Source: an uncultured Eubacteriales bacterium
GTDB taxonomy: Bacteria; Bacillota; Clostridia; Oscillospirales; Oscillospiraceae
Assembly (NCBI GenBank): GCA_900550165.1
Contig: URQY01000005.1
Span: 5,160-69,159 of the forward strand
Length of the DNA stretch: 64,000 nt
Reading direction: 5' to 3'
Positions 1-6,957 of the stretch are shown here, in pieces. Below the pieces are notes generated by a model, which searched no databases, had not been told where the DNA came from, and saw only the letters and a program-made list of their open reading frames with translations. How positions within the stretch are numbered: the stretch's first letter is position 1; each line of letters starts with the position of its first letter. Made by a program: the position numbers and the translations under genes.

Positions 1-64
1 TGCGGTCGTGTTTTGTGGAACTGTATATTCATTTTTTTCATCTTTGTACCTCACAATGGGATAG

Positions 65-97
65 AAAAAGGCCCGGCACCTTGCGGTGTCGAGCCTT
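65..97 (-). terminator. Rho-independent terminator of the par operon
   Basis: On the minus strand an 11-bp stem (GGCTCGACACC with GGTGCCGGGCC, one G-U type position) closes a GCAA tetraloop and is followed by five T. It lies just after the DinD/BRO-like gene, so it ends the whole leftward operon. Confidence 0.8.
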
Positions 98-112
98 CTG
101 GCATAAGTCTTA

Positions 113-997
113 TTATTCTTTGTCATCTGCTTCGGCTTGCGCCGGTAGCGCGGCGGCTTCTTCGATCATGCCCACAACCAAGGTGTTCATCTGCGCGGCG
201 TTCTGCGCAGTAATAACCGGAGCGCCGGTGCGCTCCTCAAGAGCCTTTCGTGCTACACCGGCAACCTCACCGCCCTGTCGGGCAACCTCCATACTGCCGA
301 AAAATCCTTCCGGCTTGGAGGCTTTGGAAATATCACGGGTGGACGCCTCGGCCAGCATAGTCAAGACCAATTCGGTATCGCTCATGTTGTCCCGCAGGTT
401 TTCCTTTTTCAGCCCCTTGAGATTCTTGTACTGCCGCGTGGTCATGCCGGACCACGTGCGGGGGATCTCATCGGTCAGAATCGCAAATTCACGCCCCTTT
501 TCCACACCGCGTTTCTGCCACTCATCGGTAAGCTCATTTCGGATGCGGATAGAGAGCAGCCTTTGATGTACCCAATCAGGATCATAGCCCTTTTTCAGAT
601 AGGTTTCCAATGCGCGGTCGATGGCCTGCTCCGGATCAATGGTCTCCTCAATGCGTTCCCTGCCGACCTCTGCCAGCCAACGTTTCACCGGTTCCGCACG
701 GGGGGATGGGATAGACTGAATAATGCGGAGAAGCTGCTCGGTTGTGGCAGCGTCGGTCTTATAGTTCTTTCCATCCGACGATTTCATTTTCAGTTGTACG
801 ATATTTTCGTACAACTGAGTTGCCCCCTCGGACTTCAACTTGCGCTTCAAGTCACTCCAATATCTGCGAGGGTTTTCACTTCCAGTCAGTACATGGATTA
901 CATCGACAACAGAGAAGTACCACTCCTCTTGTTCTTCATTCCAAGCCGTGCGAATGGGTTGATTTTCAAAAAGCTGATTTTTATTCTGTTCGCTCAT
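113..997 (-). CDS. DinD/BRO-family protein
   Basis: This 294-residue protein has an N-terminal BRO-N type domain (residues about 8-110, with WYFSVVDVIHVLTGSENPRRYW) followed by the DinD-like C-terminal region (ELTDEWQKRG, WSGMTTRQYKNLKGLKKENLRDNM, ELVLTMLAEAS). Members of this family are called DNA-damage-inducible protein D or BRO antirepressor-like proteins and are common on mobile elements; the biochemical role is unsettled. The start at 997 is chosen because AAAGGA lies 10 nt upstream; an in-frame ATG at 1036 has no such site. It is the last gene of the par operon, 38 nt after the ParB-like gene. Confidence 0.8.
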   Translation of the reverse strand: MSEQNKNQLFENQPIRTAWNEEQEEWYFSVVDVIHVLTGSENPRRYWSDLKRKLKSEGATQLYENIVQLKMKSSDGKNYKTDAATTEQLLRIIQSIPSPRAEPVKRWLAEVGRERIEETIDPEQAIDRALETYLKKGYDPDWVHQRLLSIRIRNELTDEWQKRGVEKGREFAILTDEIPRTWSGMTTRQYKNLKGLKKENLRDNMSDTELVLTMLAEASTRDISKASKPEGFFGSMEVARQGGEVAGVARKALEERTGAPVITAQNAAQMNTLVVGMIEEAAALPAQAEADDKE

Positions 998-1035
998 AGC
1001 GTTGCTATCCTTTCTCTTTCTTTTTCGATTATACA

Positions 1036-2121
1036 TCAGCCAATTCGCTGCCGCAAGAACTCCAGAAACAGCTCTTCTAAATCTTCATCGCCGTTCAGTT
1101 TGTCCAGATAAGGTGCAAATTTCCTACGGTCAAAGGCGATTTTCTTAGGTGGTGCAGCGCGACGCATTTCCTCGTCTGCCCGTGCCTGCCGCCAAGCCTC
1201 ATACAGGGCTTGGCACTCCGCAGACGGCGGCGGACAGATATGGACGATCTTCTGCATAGCAGCCTTATTGAGTGTGTATCCCTCAATGGTGCACATTTCT
1301 ACAAATGCCCTTTGAGAGTCTGCACCATAATCGGCAATGAGTTCCGCACAGGCAATCGGCAGCTTGCGTGGACTGTTCTCCAAAATATCAGCAAGAGGCG
1401 GAATCAGTGTTGCCAGCTTGATGGCCTTGCGGATCTCATACTCCGTCACACCGAAGAAATCTGCAACGATCTTTCGGGCGTTGTACCTTTGGCGATTCTC
1501 GCCAAAGGTCCCGCCGTCGCTATCTCCATCTAACTTTTGGCGAGAATCGCCAGAAGTTGAGTTGCCTGAAGATTCCTTCAACCTTTGGCGATTTTCGCCA
1601 AAGGTTGGATAGGCTACATTTCGTTGCCCATTTCTGTTGCTCTCTATAAGCAACGCTCGATACGCTTTGCCCCGTTCAATGATGGTGAGATCCTGCCGCC
1701 GCAGGAGATTGGTGGCAACCGCAATGGAAATTGCTCTCGCGTCATCGGCCTCCACAACCTCCGCAGGAATTGTTGATTGTCCGGTCAGTCGCCACGCTTC
1801 AGTACGATTGTGTCCGGCAAGAATCTCATACTGCTCACTATTTGGAACTGGGCGAACGATAATGCGCTCATAGATGCCCTGCTCGGCAAGCTGCTGAGAG
1901 AATGCGCGGAGTTTTTCGGGCGGGTAGGGACGAAATCCAATGTCTGCCGTGCGAAAAGGGCAAAGGCTTTTGATCGGCAATTCGCAAAAGCGGGGAGCTG
2001 CCACATCTGCCTTTGCTTGAAACATGGTTTCATAAGCCTCATTGCCTACTTCCAACTCTGATGCTTGCTGCGCTGCACTCATGCGCCGCTTTAACAGGTC
2101 ATCCATGCTTTTCTTAACCAA
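1036..2121 (-). CDS. ParB-like partition protein with internal 16-residue repeats
   Basis: ParB/Srx-type DNA-binding protein of 361 residues. The N-terminal ParB domain spans about residues 45-140 and carries ILAGHNRTEAWRL, equivalent to the GERRxRA CTP-binding box of ParB, and the NLLRRQDL segment. A TTG start at 2121 is preferred: AGGAGG sits 9 nt upstream, whereas the first ATG (2106) is 24 nt away. It overlaps the parA stop by 8 nt, implying translational coupling. Residues about 173-212 contain a 16-residue repeat (TFGENRQRL, SGDSRQKL, TFGENRQRY) whose DNA forms three palindromes. HTH-like and C-terminal regions follow. The protein presumably loads on a centromere-like site of the element. 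Confidence 0.85.
   Translation of the reverse strand: MVKKSMDDLLKRRMSAAQQASELEVGNEAYETMFQAKADVAAPRFCELPIKSLCPFRTADIGFRPYPPEKLRAFSQQLAEQGIYERIIVRPVPNSEQYEILAGHNRTEAWRLTGQSTIPAEVVEADDARAISIAVATNLLRRQDLTIIERGKAYRALLIESNRNGQRNVAYPTFGENRQRLKESSGNSTSGDSRQKLDGDSDGGTFGENRQRYNARKIVADFFGVTEYEIRKAIKLATLIPPLADILENSPRKLPIACAELIADYGADSQRAFVEMCTIEGYTLNKAAMQKIVHICPPPSAECQALYEAWRQARADEEMRRAAPPKKIAFDRRKFAPYLDKLNGDEDLEELFLEFLRQRIG
1485..1607. repeat. Three palindromes at exact 48-bp spacing inside the ParB-like gene
   Basis: Inverted repeats lie at 1485-1509, 1532-1558 and 1579-1607. Each has the core TGGCGA-N3-TCGCCA; the outer two share TTTGGCGA-N3-TCGCCAAA and the middle one is a variant. Arms are 11, 12 (one mismatch) and 13 bp. 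Their centres (1497, 1545, 1593) are exactly 48 bp apart, so the array is also an in-frame 16-codon repeat. They could be DNA sites for a dimeric protein, mRNA hairpins, or in-frame palindromic insertions. Confidence 0.9.
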
Positions 2122-2941
2122 GCCGCAGCACCTCCTGAGCAAGAGAGCGATAGGAGTCAGCAGCAGGATTCTTAGGTGCATAATCCAGAATGCTCATGCC
2201 TGCTGCCGGGCACTCCGCAACCTTGATCGTCTGCTCAATGGGGCGGTCAAATACATGAATGCTGTCACCGTAGATCTCTCCCACGCTGGAGCGAACGCTT
2301 TGGCAGAGCTGCGGGCGGGACTGATACATAGTCAGGAGAATGCCCGCAATCTTCAAATCGGGGTTGAATCGATTCTGTACATTGCGCACCATTTCTAAAA
2401 CATCGGGAATCCCTTCACTTGCAAGGAAGTGCGCCTGCACCGGAATGATGCAGTAATCCGCAGCAGCCAGAGCATTAACGGTCAATAGTTCATGCTTCAG
2501 TCCACAGTCGATGATGATGTAATCATACAGTCCACACAGGGATGCCAACAGCTTGTCCAGCACCTTCTCGCAAGGGTTATCTGAGATGCCAGATGCGTTA
2601 TACTGTGAAAGCTGCATGACCTGCAAGCGGGCTGCAGCGTCCGCTAACCGCTTGTTGGCAGGGATCAGGTCAAGGCCGCTGCTGGTATGTAGTACAGCAC
2701 GATCGAGGTGGAGCTCCAGATCCTCCGGAGAGTCAATTTGGACAAGCAGCAGCTTTGCCAGCGTATTCTTCTGTTCCCCCGGCGTATAGCCGAGGGCTGC
2801 GGTGAGATTGCCCTGGGGGTCATTGTCGATCAGCAGGACCTTTCTATCTTCGGCTGCGAGGGCGGATGCGAGATTCAAGGCGGTAGTTGTCTTGCCAACG
2901 CCGCCCTTTTGGTTAGTGATTGCGATAGTATGCATACTCAT
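2114..2941 (-). CDS. parA: ParA-family partition ATPase
   Basis: A 275-residue deviant-Walker ATPase of the ParA/Soj/MinD class, which acts with ParB to segregate or stabilise replicons. The deviant Walker A KGGVGKTT is at the N-terminus (NQKGGVGKTTTALNLASALA), Walker A' is LLIDNDPQGN and Walker B is YIIIDCG. The start at 2941 has GAGGAG 9 nt upstream and overlaps the upstream gene's stop as ATGA, so the genes are translated as one unit. There is no N-terminal HTH extension, which is typical of the short chromosomal or type Ib ParAs; regulation may instead come from the HTH genes upstream. Confidence 0.93.
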   Translation of the reverse strand: MSMHTIAITNQKGGVGKTTTALNLASALAAEDRKVLLIDNDPQGNLTAALGYTPGEQKNTLAKLLLVQIDSPEDLELHLDRAVLHTSSGLDLIPANKRLADAAARLQVMQLSQYNASGISDNPCEKVLDKLLASLCGLYDYIIIDCGLKHELLTVNALAAADYCIIPVQAHFLASEGIPDVLEMVRNVQNRFNPDLKIAGILLTMYQSRPQLCQSVRSSVGEIYGDSIHVFDRPIEQTIKVAECPAAGMSILDYAPKNPAADSYRSLAQEVLRLG

Positions 2942-3489
2942 TTTTGAACTCTCCTCAGCAGTTCTATGTGTTTTCTTCCTTTGCACGGCAAATTGTAGTA
3001 ATCTTCTGAAGAAACAAAATCCATCAGTGGAATTTTAGGAAAATATGTTTTATTAAAACATTTCAGAGCAATCAATTTCCCAGAATGTTTCCAGTCTAAT
3101 ATCTGCTTTGGGCGATATCCCAAAATCGTGCATACCTGCTTTTCTGTCAGCAGATCCGGCAGAGAGGACATTTCCTGCTCCACAGCCAACCGAATAGCGC
3201 CGCCTAATTCGCTTGAATATGGCTGCGGTGGAGTATATGGGATACAGTTGTGGCGCTTGCCCTTGAGATAGTACAATGGATTCTGTTGACGATCAGCCAA
3301 ATACCTTTCAACTTCTTCCTTTGCAATTTTGTATCCAAATCCTTTTCGTTTCGGCTTCTCTGCGGATACCCTGCCGGTTTCTATCAACCACAATGCAGTT
3401 TCCTTGCATATATGTGCAATTTGGTAAAATTCTTCTTTGCTGATATAGTCTTTTTGAATATCCGAAAGACTAAGCTGCCTGTTTTTCAT
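2938..3489 (-). CDS. Protein with two excisionase-like HTH modules
   Basis: This 183-residue protein contains two similar winged-HTH/excisionase-like segments, about residues 15-67 (SKEEFYQIAHICKETALWLI...GFGYKIAKEEVERYL) and 115-165 (LTEKQVCTILGYRPKQILDW...YFPKIPLMDFV). The layout of both, a helix pair, a turn with GRV/GKL, an aromatic wing and a terminal helix, resembles MerR/Xis DNA-binding domains. It is joined by ATGA overlaps to the small HTH gene before it and to parA after it. I infer a DNA-binding role in element maintenance or par autoregulation, but I do not recognise a named family. Confidence 0.6.
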   Translation of the reverse strand: MKNRQLSLSDIQKDYISKEEFYQIAHICKETALWLIETGRVSAEKPKRKGFGYKIAKEEVERYLADRQQNPLYYLKGKRHNCIPYTPPQPYSSELGGAIRLAVEQEMSSLPDLLTEKQVCTILGYRPKQILDWKHSGKLIALKCFNKTYFPKIPLMDFVSSEDYYNLPCKGRKHIELLRRVQK

Positions 3490-3725
3490 ACCCGCACCTT
3501 CAGCCTTCTCTCCGCGTAGTCCTCGCTTAATACATAGTCAATAATGGACTCTTTGAAGATCCAGTAGTGCGGTTTAATAAAGATGGCTTTTACAAGCCCA
3601 TCGCGAATTAACTTCCGAGCAAAGCTATCGCCTATTCCACCTAACATTTCACGAAATGTTAGTACAGACACTACATCGGGGTATTTCTTGAATTGTTGTA
3701 CATATCTCTTCCTTGGGTTTTCCAT
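3486..3725 (-). CDS. Small excisionase-like HTH protein
   Basis: A 79-residue basic protein with one HTH module (LTFREMLGGIGDSFARKLIRDGLVKAIFIKPHYWIFKESIIDYVLSEDY) that resembles the modules of the following gene, especially its C-terminal SEDYxxR ending. GGAGG lies 7 nt before the ATG at 3725. It is the first gene of the leftward operon, and its stop overlaps the next start as ATGA. Xis-like or operon-repressor roles are both possible. The iteron-like repeats immediately upstream are candidate binding sites. Confidence 0.6.
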   Translation of the reverse strand: MENPRKRYVQQFKKYPDVVSVLTFREMLGGIGDSFARKLIRDGLVKAIFIKPHYWIFKESIIDYVLSEDYAERRLKVRV

Positions 3726-3784
3726 GATCGAACCTCCGTCTAAATTACCATTGACAGATAGGTTCGATACCTATAGTATGATTC

Positions 3785-3917
3785 AGTTCTCTCCTAAAAC
3801 TTCAAAATTCGTTTGAGTTCTCTCCTATGTCCACCATTCCTCACGAGAAAACGGGTTATACCGGAGTTCTCTCCCAGTTCTCTCCAAACCGCTTTTTTGA
3901 GCTGTCAGGAGAGAACA
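3785..3917. repeat. Iteron-like AGTTCTCTCC repeats upstream of the par operon
   Basis: AGTTCTCTCC occurs directly at 3785, 3816, 3865 and 3876, and in inverted form with one mismatch at 3908-3917. The 3865 and 3876 copies are 11 bp apart, about one helical turn. The array sits between the operon's first gene and the tRNA-derived attachment site, where a centromere, operator or replication iteron would be expected. Confidence 0.75.
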
Positions 3918-4036
3918 CCAAGGCATTCCGTATTTGCTTAATAAAAACGCGAAAAAATCAAAAAAGCCAGTAATATCAACGCTTCCAGGGAACGGTGGAG
4001 TGCAGATTGCGGCGGAAAACAGAATCGATATAACCA

Positions 4037-4091
4037 CTCAAAATCCGCCGATGGCAACATCATGTGGGTTCGAGTCCCACCACCGGCACCA
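4037..4091 (+). other. 3' fragment of tRNA-Leu(CAA), probable attachment site
   Basis: The sequence runs from an anticodon loop CTCAAAA (anticodon CAA) through a variable arm (GATG-GCAA-CATC), a perfect T arm (GTGGG-TTCGAGT-CCCAC), the acceptor strand CACCGGC, discriminator A and encoded CCA. The 5' half expected to begin GCCGGTG is absent, so this is not a functional gene. GGCGGA, the expected anticodon-stem partner of TCCGCC, is present but displaced 20 nt upstream (4011-4016). Confidence 0.8.
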
Positions 4092-4130
4092 GCTCGTCAC
4101 AAGCGTCATATCGCTTGCGACGAGCTTTTT
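4091..4130 (+). terminator. Terminator behind the tRNA-Leu fragment
   Basis: AGCTCGTC and CAAGCG arms pair with CGCTTG and GACGAGCT across a short loop and are followed by TTTTT. It begins at the final base of the tRNA CCA and is presumably the native terminator of the original tRNA-Leu gene. Confidence 0.85.
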
Positions 4131-4370
4131 ATAAAAGCTCATCGTTCGCTCATTCTGCTGTGCCTCGCTTTTCGCCCGGCAAACGCTTCGCTGGTTTACC
4201 GGGCGAGGGAACTGAGAAGCACAAAAATATCCGAATTGCTGCCACCTGACACGTCGGAGTGCGCTTGTGCCGCAGCTCCTCCTCTCCGAATCGAACCCGC
4301 TGCGTCGGGCTTCAGTTTGGCTTTGGGTGCAGGCCCGAAAGCAGCGGCACCGATACGGCTGCAATATAAT
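4131..4370. other. Non-coding stretch between attachment site and phosphoribosyltransferase unit
   Basis: I see no supportable gene here. The interval holds one hairpin (CGCCCGGCAAAC at 4173-4184 with GTTTACCGGGCG at 4194-4205) and otherwise patternless sequence. It looks like eroded junction DNA between the element and the core chromosome. Confidence 0.5.
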
Positions 4371-4409
4371 AAAAGGTCGGAGCAGAGTTCACCCTGCTCC
4401 GACCTTTTT
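4371..4409. terminator. Bidirectional terminator
   Basis: A perfect 11-bp stem (GGTCGGAGCAG with CTGCTCCGACC) is flanked by AAAA on one side and TTTTT on the other. It would end the leftward phosphoribosyltransferase transcript and any readthrough from the left. Confidence 0.85.
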
Positions 4410-4530
4410 GCTTTTTCGGGAAAAGAGCATCATCCGCCTGCTCCCTTGATGCGTTCGATTCCGGGCGTGCGGGGATGATCGCTGCTATACCGCCATTGCT
4501 GCGCTGCCTTTGGCGGTCTCGCATACGGAT

Positions 4531-5091
4531 CTACTTCACACTGCCGTCGGCATTGAAGACCGGCAGCTTTTCGAGGAAGAGAATGTCCTTGCGGTCGGCC
4601 GCGCCGCCCTCGGCCAAAACAGCCATGCGGCCCGTGACGGTGCCGCCCGCCTTTTCGACGAGCGCCTCCATCGCCTTGAGCGAGCCGCCCGTGGAGATGA
4701 CGTCGTCGACGAGCAGGATCTTCTTGCCGCGGATGAGCGCCGCATCGTCCGAGCCGAGGAAGAGCTTCTGCTGGGCGGCGGTCGTGATGGACTTATCCTC
4801 TACGGAGATGGGATCGGGCATATAGACCTTGGGGCCCTTGCGCGCGATGAAATACTTCTTCGCGCCGCTCTGACGCGCCATCTCGTGGATGAGGGGAATG
4901 GACTTGGCCTCGGCGGTGAAGAGGTAATCGTAGTCGATGCCCTCGGCGAGCTTCAAGAGCTCTTCTGCGCAGCGCACAGTCAGCTCCGCGTCGCCGAACA
5001 TGATGAAAGCACCGATATAAAGATCGTCCGTTACCTTGCAGATGGGAAAGTCGCGGTCAAGACCCGCGACATGCATCGGATAAGTCGCCAT
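4531..5091 (-). CDS. Adenine/xanthine-type phosphoribosyltransferase
   Basis: A 186-residue type I phosphoribosyltransferase. The PRPP-binding loop is KKILLVDDVISTGGSLKAM (about residues 122-140), and the N-terminal part with DYLFTAEAKSIPLIHEMAR matches the Apt/Xpt (COG0503) layout. Such enzymes salvage a purine base to its nucleotide with PRPP, but the base specificity cannot be read from the sequence. GGGAG lies 9 nt before the ATG. It is monocistronic and leftward, ending about 120 nt before a bidirectional terminator. The nearby purine operon at 55 kb covers de novo synthesis. Confidence 0.8.
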   Translation of the reverse strand: MATYPMHVAGLDRDFPICKVTDDLYIGAFIMFGDAELTVRCAEELLKLAEGIDYDYLFTAEAKSIPLIHEMARQSGAKKYFIARKGPKVYMPDPISVEDKSITTAAQQKLFLGSDDAALIRGKKILLVDDVISTGGSLKAMEALVEKAGGTVTGRMAVLAEGGAADRKDILFLEKLPVFNADGSVK

Positions 5092-5185
5092 AAAAGGAAG
5101 CTCCCTTCGCGTTTTACATCTTTTTCTGCCGTTTCGCGCGGCAAACAGGATTTAGTATATCTTTTTTGTGCGGATTGTCAAGCGC

Positions 5186-5386
5186 TCAGACCTCGGTATC
5201 GCCCTCGGGCAGGATGATCGCGCAGGCAATGTAGGCGAGCACGCCGGTACCGGCGGCCAGAGCGAGGACCGCCCAGAGCACGCGCACGATCGACGGGTCA
5301 ATGTTGAAGTAGTCTGCGATGCCTGCGCAGACGCCGCAGATCATCTTGTTGTTGCGGGACTTGTAAAGACGCTTTCTTTCGTCCAT
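5186..5386 (-). CDS. PspC-domain membrane protein
   Basis: A 66-residue protein made of a single PspC domain: a basic N-terminus (MDERKRLYKSRNNKMICGVCAGIADYF), the conserved DPSIVRVLW segment and one strongly hydrophobic membrane helix (about residues 35-60), ending ILPEGD. AAGGAG sits 7 nt before the start at 5386; longer in-frame starts are rejected because they run through a promoter-like AT-rich region. PspC domains are linked to envelope-stress signalling, but stand-alone versions such as this lack an assigned role. Confidence 0.85.
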   Translation of the reverse strand: MDERKRLYKSRNNKMICGVCAGIADYFNIDPSIVRVLWAVLALAAGTGVLAYIACAIILPEGDTEV

Positions 5387-5579
5387 GATCGTTCTCCTTA
5401 TCCGGCTGCGAGAGCAGCCACGGTGGGTTTGTAAACAACTATTATAGTATACCACGTTTTTGCACGTTGTAAAGTGCGGTTTTTCCGCGTTTTGGGCAGG
5501 AAAAGGGGAGTGCGCAGAGGAAAATGCGCGATATTTTGCGCTTTTGCCGCTTTTTTGCCGGCAAGGGGCAAATTCCCTC

Positions 5580-5608
5580 TTGCAAGTTCCTTTTTTCTGT
5601 GATATAAG
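5580..5608 (+). promoter_or_regulatory. Sigma-A promoter of pheST
   Basis: TTGCAA (5580-5585), a 17-bp spacer and TATAAG (5603-5608) place transcription start near 5615, just before the T-box leader. Confidence 0.8.
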
Positions 5609-5621
5609 TACCACTTAGACA

Positions 5622-5860
5622 AATGCTGTGAAAGGGAAAATAGCGAGCTTGTTCCGGATAGAGAGGATCGGTCGGCGGCTGGGAGCCGGTCTGCGGGATG
5701 TCGCTTGGTTCGCCCCCGAGCAGCCGCGAGGAAATGCGCGGCCGGTCAGCCTCCGTTACGGGCAAGTGAGCGCGCGCCTTCTGGCGCGAATCAGGGTGGT
5801 ACCGCGGAAGAAAGTCTTTCGTCCCGAAAATATCGGGAGGAAGGGCTATTTTTTTGCCCC
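5622..5860 (+). ncRNA. T-box riboswitch controlling pheST
   Basis: The leader contains the universal T-box AGGGTGGTACCGCGG at 5793-5807. Stem III (GCGCGCC-TTCT-GGCGCG) precedes it. A terminator follows (stem arms 5813-5827 and 5833-5847, then seven T), with the antiterminator partner CGTCCC inside its 5' arm. Uncharged tRNA-Phe would favour antitermination. The likely specifier codon is TTC at 5709-5711 (phenylalanine), inferred from position and the downstream genes. Confidence 0.93.
5813..5855 (+). terminator. T-box attenuator
   Basis: A 15-bp stem with several G-U pairs and a 5-nt loop is followed by ATTTTTTT. Its 5' arm overlaps the sequence that pairs with the T-box in the alternative antiterminator. 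Confidence 0.85.
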
Positions 5861-5911
5861 TGCCGCTGACTTTTACATTTTGCAAATTTTTACCTGAAAA
5901 GGAGAAATGAT

Positions 5912-6937
5912 ATGAAACAGCAACTGGAAGCGATCCGCAAAGCGGCGCTTGACGCGATCTCCGACGCCGGCAAGACGGAGGACCTCGAAGCGCTGCGCGT
6001 CCGTTACCTTGGCAAAAAGGGCGAGCTGACCGCCGTTTTGAAGCAGATGGGCAAGCTCAGCGCCGAAGAGCGCCCCGTGATCGGGCAGATGGCCAACGAG
6101 GTGCGCGCCAAGCTCGAATCCGGCATCGAGGAGAAGACGAAGGAGCTTGCTGACAAGGCGATGGAGCTCAAGCTCAGATCCGAGGCCGTGGATGTCACCA
6201 TCCCGGGCCGGCAGGAGAAGATCGGCGTGAAGCACCCGATGTATCAGGTGCTCGACGAGATCAAGGACATTTTTGTCGGCATGGGCTTTGAGATTCTCGA
6301 GGACCGCGAGGTCGAGCTTGCCGAGTATAACTTCACCAAGCTCAACGTGGAAGAGGGCCATCCCGCCCGCGAGTGGAGCGATACGTTCTACTTCACCGAG
6401 GACAGCTCCATCCTCCTGCGCACGCAGACCTCTCCGATGCAGATCCACGCGATGGAGACGCGCGAGCTGCCCATCCGCATCCTGGCCCCGGGCCGCGTAT
6501 ACCGCAAGGACGAGGTCGACGCCACGCACTCGCCCATGTTCCACCAGATCGAGGGCATGGCCATCGACAAGGGCATCACGATGGCGGACCTCAAGGGCAC
6601 GCTCAACGAGGTCGTGCGCCAGCTCTACGGCGAGCACACGGTCACGCGCTTCCGCCCGCATCATTTCCCGTTCACCGAGCCGAGCTGCGAAATGGATATC
6701 CAGTGCCACAAGTGCCACGGCGCGGGCTGCCCCACCTGCAAGGGCGAGGGCTGGATCGAGGTGCTCGGCGCCGGTATGATCCACCCGAAGGTCCTCGAGG
6801 GCTGCGGTATCGACTCCACGGTCTATTCCGGCTGGGCGTTCGGCATGGGTCTTGAGCGTCTGGCGCTCGGCCACTTCAAGATCAGCGACCTGCGCCTGAT
6901 CTTCGAAAACGACGTCCGTTTCCTGGAGCAGTTCTAA
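5912..6937 (+). CDS. pheS: Phenylalanyl-tRNA synthetase alpha subunit
   Basis: Class II aminoacyl-tRNA synthetase subunit of 341 residues that, with PheT, charges tRNA-Phe in the cytoplasm. An N-terminal coiled-coil arm (about 1-90) precedes the catalytic core with motif 2 (GRVYRKDEVDATHSPMFHQIEG) and motif 3 (AFGMGLERLALGHF). A small cysteine cluster (CHKCHGAGCPTCKGEG, about residues 266-281) sits between motifs 2 and 3; I recall similar inserts in clostridial PheS. AAGGAG lies 7 nt before the ATG. The gene is under the T-box leader and 20 nt before pheT. Confidence 0.97.
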   Translation: MKQQLEAIRKAALDAISDAGKTEDLEALRVRYLGKKGELTAVLKQMGKLSAEERPVIGQMANEVRAKLESGIEEKTKELADKAMELKLRSEAVDVTIPGRQEKIGVKHPMYQVLDEIKDIFVGMGFEILEDREVELAEYNFTKLNVEEGHPAREWSDTFYFTEDSSILLRTQTSPMQIHAMETRELPIRILAPGRVYRKDEVDATHSPMFHQIEGMAIDKGITMADLKGTLNEVVRQLYGEHTVTRFRPHHFPFTEPSCEMDIQCHKCHGAGCPTCKGEGWIEVLGAGMIHPKVLEGCGIDSTVYSGWAFGMGLERLALGHFKISDLRLIFENDVRFLEQF

Positions 6938-6957
6938 AATAAGGAGGACTGAAAAGA

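Larger units (their letters stand above)
1..4091. mobile_element. Right end of an integrated element (partial)
   Basis: The stretch carries a leftward partition-type operon (two HTH proteins, ParA, ParB-like, DinD/BRO-like). It is visibly AT-richer than the sequence after 4.5 kb and stops at an isolated 3' half of tRNA-Leu, the classic footprint of a tyrosine-integrase insertion. No integrase, transposase or conjugation gene lies in the visible part, so the element continues to the left. An intact tRNA-Leu(CAA) would be expected at its other end. Element class (ICE, plasmid-like or phage-plasmid) cannot be decided here. Confidence 0.7.

Noticed and set aside
4009..4091. Complete tRNA-Leu gene with an intron in the anticodon arm
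   Set aside because: GGCGGA upstream could suggest a 20-nt insertion, but the expected acceptor 5' strand GCCGGTG and a proper D arm are absent, so a truncated attachment copy is simpler.
4038..4364. Minus-strand 108-codon open frame across the tRNA fragment
   Set aside because: It reads through a tRNA 3' end (giving the familiar WWDSNPH artefact) and a terminator, and has no ribosome site.
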